DNA of 10,400 nucleotides from an uncultured Clostridia bacterium (GTDB taxonomy: Bacteria > Bacillota > Clostridia > Oscillospirales > Ruminococcaceae), in NCBI GenBank assembly GCA_945933905.1, contig CAMEQX010000027.1, positions 1 through 10,400 on the forward strand. The letters run 5' to 3'. Within the stretch, counting starts at the first letter, position 1. Each line of letters opens with the position of its first letter. Of the stretch, positions 7,511-10,400 are shown one piece after another. The translations under genes were made by a program, and so were the position numbers. Under the pieces are notes generated by a model, which ran no database searches, was not told where the DNA came from, and saw only the letters and a list, made by a program, of their open reading frames with translations.

Positions 7511-7575
7511 AAACAAAAAATTTTTTAAAAAAATTCCAAATTCCTATTGACAAAGTAGGTTAATAGTGTTATAAT
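7511..7575 (+). promoter_or_regulatory. Strong sigma-A promoter of the sulfur operon with upstream A/T tracts
   Basis: TTGACA (7547-7552) and TATAAT (7570-7575) are both perfect consensus boxes with an ideal 17-bp spacer. Runs of A and T at about 7511-7537 lie just upstream, as in UP-element or bent promoter DNA. Transcription should start near 7582, giving a leader of roughly 160 nt before metY. Such a strong promoter is expected to need repression, which fits the two operator-like sites around it. Confidence 0.93.
7543..7559 (+). promoter_or_regulatory. Operator-like site 1 (CCTA-N9-TAGG) covering the -35 box
   Basis: CCTATTGACAAAGTAGG is an imperfect 17-bp palindrome with CCTA and TAGG arms. 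It contains the whole -35 hexamer, so a bound protein would block RNA polymerase. The form fits dyad sites of Rrf2-family dimers (IscR/CymR type), and an Rrf2-family gene ends this same operon. Assignment of the protein is inference. Confidence 0.68.
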
Positions 7576-7583
7576 CATATTAG

Positions 7584-7600
7584 CCTACTAAACAGATAGG
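7584..7600 (+). promoter_or_regulatory. Operator-like site 2 (CCTA-N9-TAGG) at the transcription start
   Basis: CCTACTAAACAGATAGG has the same arms and 9-nt spacing as site 1 and begins about 2 nt after the expected transcription start. The centres of the two sites are 41 bp apart, close to four helical turns, so two dimers would sit on the same DNA face around the promoter. Confidence 0.68.
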
Positions 7601-7625
7601 AAAATTGAATTTGAGGAGGCTCATT

Positions 7626-7700
7626 ATGAAAAGCCCGAAAATTACCCGATTTTACAAACGATGTATGAAGATTTCCTCTTTGCGTGAACGAATGTGTTGA
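7626..7700 (+). CDS. Short upstream ORF (24 codons), probable sulfur-sensing leader peptide
   Basis: ATG 7626 follows a strong SD, GAGGAGG (7613-7619), by 6 nt, and the frame ends at TGA 7698-7700. The 24-residue product has Cys at 13 and 24 and Met at 1, 14 and 23, giving a Cys-Met pair mid-peptide and a Met-Cys pair just before the stop. Eight residues are Lys or Arg. It lies wholly within the leader of the metY-cysK transcript, 45 nt before metY. The SD is as good as those of the real genes here, which argues that it is translated. By analogy with other amino-acid leader peptides, its translation rate would report Cys-tRNA and Met-tRNA charging. The regulatory role is inference; a chance ORF is less likely given the SD and composition. 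Confidence 0.68.
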   Translation: MKSPKITRFYKRCMKISSLRERMC

Positions 7701-7741
7701 CGAAAAACTATTGCTTTAAAAAACATTTTTTAGGAGGAAAT
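7671..7741 (+). promoter_or_regulatory. Possible SD-sequestering pairing between the leader ORF and the metY ribosome binding site
   Basis: ATTTCCTCTT (7671-7680, codons 16-19 of the leader ORF) can pair with AGGAGGAAAT (7732-7741), which contains the metY SD, forming 10 pairs with one G-U. A ribosome paused at the Cys13/Met14 codons (7662-7667) would cover the first strand and free the SD. A short A6/T6 inverted repeat (about 7719-7731) sits directly before the SD. This is a hand-found pairing with no folding calculation. Confidence 0.4.
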
Positions 7742-7745
7742 TACA

Positions 7746-9047
7746 ATGTCAGATATCAAAAACGCAGAAAACTGGAGCTTTGAAACAAAGCAGCTTCACA
7801 TAGGTCAGGAAACCGCAGACCCCACAACCGACGCGAGAGCCGTGCCGATTTACGCGAGCACCTCTTTTGTTTTCCACAACTCTCAGCACGCCGCAGACCG
7901 CTTTGGACTGCGCGACGCGGGCAACATTTACGGCAGACTTACAAATCCCACGCAGGATATTTTTGAGCGCAGAGTTGCCGCTCTCGAGGGCGGTACGGCG
8001 GCTCTGGCAACCGCTTCGGGCGCTGCCGCGATAAATTACGCAATCCTTGCTCTCGCGAGAAGCGGCGAGCATATCGTGGCTTCAAAGACGATTTACGGCG
8101 GTACATACAACCTGCTCGCGCACACGCTCCCGCTCTCCTCGGGAATTACCACGACTTTCGTTGACCCCGATGAAGAAAACGCGTTCGAGAAGGCAATTCA
8201 GCCGAATACCAAGGCAATCTACATCGAAACTCTCGGCAACCCGAATTCCAACATCATCGATATCGAGGAGGTCGCGAAGGTTGCGCACAAGCACGGAATT
8301 CCGCTTGTCGTTGACTCGACCTTTGCTACGCCTTATCTGATAAACCCGCTGAAGCACGGCGCGGATATCGTCGTTCACTCGGCGACAAAGTTTATCGGCG
8401 GTCACGGCACGGCAATCGGTGGTGTAATCGTTGACGGCGGCTTTGACTGGGCGGCTTCGGGCAAATATCCGTGGATTTCCGAGCCGAATGACAGCTATCA
8501 CGGAGTTTCTTTCGCGGCGGCTGCGGGAAGCGCGGCTTTCGTGACTTACATTCGCGCAATTCTGCTTCGCGACACGGGCTCAACGCTTTCGCCGTTCCAC
8601 GCGTTTATCTTCCTTCAGGGACTTGAAACGCTGTCGCTGCGCGTTGAACGTCACGTTGAAAACGCGCTGAAAATCGTTGATTATCTCAACAATCACCCGC
8701 AGGTTGAGGCGGTTCATCACCCGTCGCTTGAAACCGAGCCGAGCCACAAGCTTTACAAAAAATACTTCCCGAACGGAGCGGGCTCGATTTTCACCTTTGA
8801 AATCAAGGGCGACGATAAAACCGCGCAGAAGTTTATCGATAATCTCGGCATTTTCTCGCTTTTGGCGAACGTTGCCGATGTGAAATCGCTGGTAATTCAC
8901 CCCGCCAGCACAACCCACTCTCAGCTCACCGAGGAAGAACTTGCCGAGCAGGGTATAAAGCCCAACACAATTCGCCTTTCGATAGGCATTGAAAACATTA
9001 ACGACCTAATTGCCGCGCTTGACGCCGCATTTAAAGCTGTTCAGTAA
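7746..9047 (+). CDS. metY: O-acetylhomoserine sulfhydrylase (O-acetylhomoserine aminocarboxypropyltransferase)
   Basis: This PLP enzyme of the Cys/Met-metabolism family (fold type I) makes homocysteine and acetate from O-acetyl-L-homoserine and sulfide, a direct-sulfhydrylation route to methionine in the cytoplasm. At 433 residues it has the usual MetY length, longer than cystathionine gamma-synthase. Visible landmarks are YGRLTNPT at 62-69, the SGAAA helix start at 91-95, ETLGNPN at 161-167, DSTFATPY with the PLP-ring aspartate at 190, and [11 protein letters not shown] with the PLP-binding lysine at 215. ATG 7746 follows AGGAGG (7732-7737) by 8 nt. cysK starts 23 nt after the stop. The protein has no cysteine, and its only methionine is the initiator, which is unusual in 433 residues. 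GC is high compared with the cassette upstream. Regulation is likely by the operator-like sites and leader ORF in front. Confidence 0.95.
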   Translation: MSDIKNAENWSFETKQLHIGQETADPTTDARAVPIYASTSFVFHNSQHAADRFGLRDAGNIYGRLTNPTQDIFERRVAALEGGTAALATASGAAAINYAILALARSGEHIVASKTIYGGTYNLLAHTLPLSSGITTTFVDPDEENAFEKAIQPNTKAIYIETLGNPNSNIIDIEEVAKVAHKHGIPLVVDSTFATPYLINPLKHGADIVVHSATKFIGGHGTAIGGVIVDGGFDWAASGKYPWISEPNDSYHGVSFAAAAGSAAFVTYIRAILLRDTGSTLSPFHAFIFLQGLETLSLRVERHVENALKIVDYLNNHPQVEAVHHPSLETEPSHKLYKKYFPNGAGSIFTFEIKGDDKTAQKFIDNLGIFSLLANVADVKSLVIHPASTTHSQLTEEELAEQGIKPNTIRLSIGIENINDLIAALDAAFKAVQ

Positions 9048-9070
9048 TTATTTTTAAAGGAGAGATTATT

Positions 9071-10003
9071 ATGTCTAACATTTACAAATCCGCTGATGAA
9101 CTTATCGGCAAAACCCCGCTTCTTGAACTCACTCACATTGAAAAGGAGCTTGGACTTAACGCGAAGCTTATCGCTAAGCTCGAGTATTTCAACCCCGCGG
9201 GCTCCGTCAAGGACAGAATTGCAAAAGCGATGATTGACGACGCGGAGGCAAGAGGCGTGCTGACGAAGGACTCGGTTATCATCGAGCCCACCAGCGGCAA
9301 CACGGGTATCGGTCTTGCGTCTGTTGCAGCAGCGCGCGGTTATCGTATTATCATAGTAATGCCCGAAACGATGTCCGTTGAGCGCAGACAGCTTATGAAA
9401 GCATACGGCGCGGAGCTTGTCCTCACAGAAGGCGCAAAGGGAATGAAAGGCGCGATTGCCAAGGCGGAGGAGCTTGCGAAGGAAATCCCCGGCGGCTTTA
9501 TTCCGTCGCAGTTCACCAACCCCGCAAACCCCGAGGCTCACCGCAAAACCACCGGTCCTGAGATTTGGGAGGACACCGACGGCGCGGTTGATATCTTTGT
9601 CGCGGGCGTTGGCACGGGCGGAACAATCACGGGTATCGGCGAGTATCTGAAGTCGAAAAACCCGAACGTCAAGGTTGTCGCAGTTGAGCCGAAGAGCTCT
9701 CCCGTGCTGTCGGAGGGCGTTGCGGGAGCGCATAAAATTCAGGGTATCGGCGCGGGCTTTGTTCCCGAAATCCTCAACGCCAAGGTTTATGATGAAATCA
9801 TAACTGTTGAAAACGACGACGCTTTTGCGACAGGCAAGCTTATCGGCAAAAAGGAAGGAATTCTCGTGGGAATTTCAGCGGGAGCTGCTGTTCACGCGGC
9901 AGTTGAGCTTGCAAAGCGTCCCGAAAACGCGGGCAAGAACATTGTGGTTCTTCTTCCCGACACGGGTGACAGATATCTGTCAACGCCGCTTTTCGCTGAA
10001 TAA
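9071..10003 (+). CDS. cysK: Cysteine synthase (O-acetylserine sulfhydrylase)
   Basis: This fold-type II PLP enzyme makes L-cysteine and acetate from O-acetyl-L-serine and sulfide. It is 310 residues, the normal CysK length. Landmarks: the PAGSVKDR block with the PLP lysine at 47, the substrate-binding EPTSGNTG loop at 72-79, the phosphate-binding GTGGT loop at 181-185, GISAGAA at 267-273, and a DTGDRYLST segment close to the C-terminus. AAAGGAG (9056-9062) precedes ATG 9071 by 8 nt, and the gene is 23 nt behind metY, so the two are co-transcribed. It contains no cysteine. In Bacillus and Staphylococcus, CysK also acts as a partner of the Rrf2-family repressor CymR; the Rrf2 gene 11 nt downstream makes a similar partnership plausible but unproven. 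CysM is an alternative name, but the loop sequences fit CysK better. Confidence 0.95.
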   Translation: MSNIYKSADELIGKTPLLELTHIEKELGLNAKLIAKLEYFNPAGSVKDRIAKAMIDDAEARGVLTKDSVIIEPTSGNTGIGLASVAAARGYRIIIVMPETMSVERRQLMKAYGAELVLTEGAKGMKGAIAKAEELAKEIPGGFIPSQFTNPANPEAHRKTTGPEIWEDTDGAVDIFVAGVGTGGTITGIGEYLKSKNPNVKVVAVEPKSSPVLSEGVAGAHKIQGIGAGFVPEILNAKVYDEIITVENDDAFATGKLIGKKEGILVGISAGAAVHAAVELAKRPENAGKNIVVLLPDTGDRYLSTPLFAE

Positions 10004-10014
10004 CGGTAAAGCCT

Positions 10015-10400
10015 ATGATAACAACACGCGGACGCTATGCTTTGCGGGTGATGATTGACCTCGCGGAGCATCATAGCGAAAACTACACGCCGATGAAGGA
10101 AATCGCGGCGCGTCAGGGGCTTTCGCAGAAATATCTCGAGCAGATTATGCCGGTTCTTATCAAGAACAAAATTGTTGACGGAATGAGTGGAAAAGGCGGC
10201 GGATATCGGCTCAACCGCGCTCCCGAGGAGTATATTGTCGGGGAAATTCTGTCGCTCACCGAGGGCAGCTTGGCGCCGGTTTCCTGTCTTGAGTGCAAGG
10301 ACGAAAAATGCGAGCGCTCCGAGGAATGCAGAACTCTCCCGATGTGGAAAAAGTACAGCGAGCTCACTCAGGATTTTTTCAACGGGATAACTCTTGCTGA
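10015..10400 (+). CDS. Rrf2-family transcriptional regulator (IscR/CymR-like), truncated by the window end
   Basis: The first 128 residues are present; the gene runs off the right edge. The start MITTRGRYALRVMIDLA is the classic Rrf2 opening. A winged helix follows, with LSQKYLEQI in the recognition-helix area (36-44) and the wing GKGGGYRL at 59-66. Cysteines at 91, 94, 99 and 105 occupy the region where IscR carries its Fe-S ligands (spacing similar, not identical), whereas Bacillus CymR lacks such a cluster. ATG 10015 is 11 nt after the cysK stop and has only a weak SD-like GGTAAAG, so translation may be coupled to cysK. Position in the operon and the two palindromes at the promoter suggest an autorepressor of sulfur amino-acid synthesis. 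Whether it senses an Fe-S cluster, or O-acetylserine through CysK, cannot be read from sequence. Confidence 0.9.
   Translation, partial: MITTRGRYALRVMIDLAEHHSENYTPMKEIAARQGLSQKYLEQIMPVLIKNKIVDGMSGKGGGYRLNRAPEEYIVGEILSLTEGSLAPVSCLECKDEKCERSEECRTLPMWKKYSELTQDFFNGITLA

Noticed and set aside
7555..7588. Separate 11-bp inverted repeat (GTAGGTTAATA and TATTAGCCTAC) around the -10 box
   Set aside because: Its outer parts are the inner arms of the two CCTA-N9-TAGG sites; two phased operators explain it more simply than a third, longer palindrome.
7582..7745. T-box or SAM riboswitch in the sulfur operon leader
   Set aside because: No T-box sequence (AGGGTGGAACCGCG-like), no S-box core and no terminator/antiterminator pair is visible; most of the leader is taken by an operator-like site and a short ORF with its own SD.

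Overview
The window looks like chromosomal DNA of a low-to-mid GC Gram-positive bacterium, most likely a gut-type Clostridia (Ruminococcus/Oscillospiraceae-like). The reasons are strong GGAGG ribosome binding sites, compact Rho-independent terminators, an RsbW-type anti-sigma ATPase, a Gram-positive-style lipoprotein, and a MetY-CysK-Rrf2 sulfur operon. The taxonomic call is inference from gene content and style, not from a marker gene. All supported genes lie on the + strand.

Region 1 (1-1732): the 3' tail of an RsbW/SpoIIAB-like ATP-binding protein is followed 20 nt later by a 518-residue predicted lipoprotein of unknown function. A clean hairpin-plus-T-tract terminator closes the region.

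Region 2 (1733-7483): a two-gene cassette (791 and 1071 residues) with visibly lower GC than both flanks and its own terminator. I recognise neither product. Neither has a signal peptide or an obvious membrane span. Both share a roughly 105-120 residue domain, three times in tandem in the first protein and once in the second. Its fixed landmarks are a Trp-Ala pair, an (A/V)(N/D)G turn and a G-x-x-I strand. Both proteins also carry a short SFI-type amphipathic segment and disordered, charged tails. This pair is the best candidate in the window for an undescribed system.

Region 3 (7484-10400): a sulfur amino-acid operon with an elaborate control region. A near-perfect sigma-A promoter is overlapped and followed by two 17-bp CCTA-N9-TAGG sites, centred 41 bp apart. 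These look like operators for an Rrf2-family repressor. Next comes a 24-codon upstream ORF with its own strong SD and five sulfur residues, including a Cys-Met and a Met-Cys dipeptide. Part of it can base-pair with the metY SD. Then come metY (O-acetylhomoserine sulfhydrylase), cysK (O-acetylserine sulfhydrylase) and a truncated Rrf2-family regulator gene. MetY and CysK contain no cysteine, and MetY has no methionine beyond the initiator. The simplest model is transcriptional repression by the Rrf2 protein combined with a leader-peptide sensor of cysteine/methionine supply.
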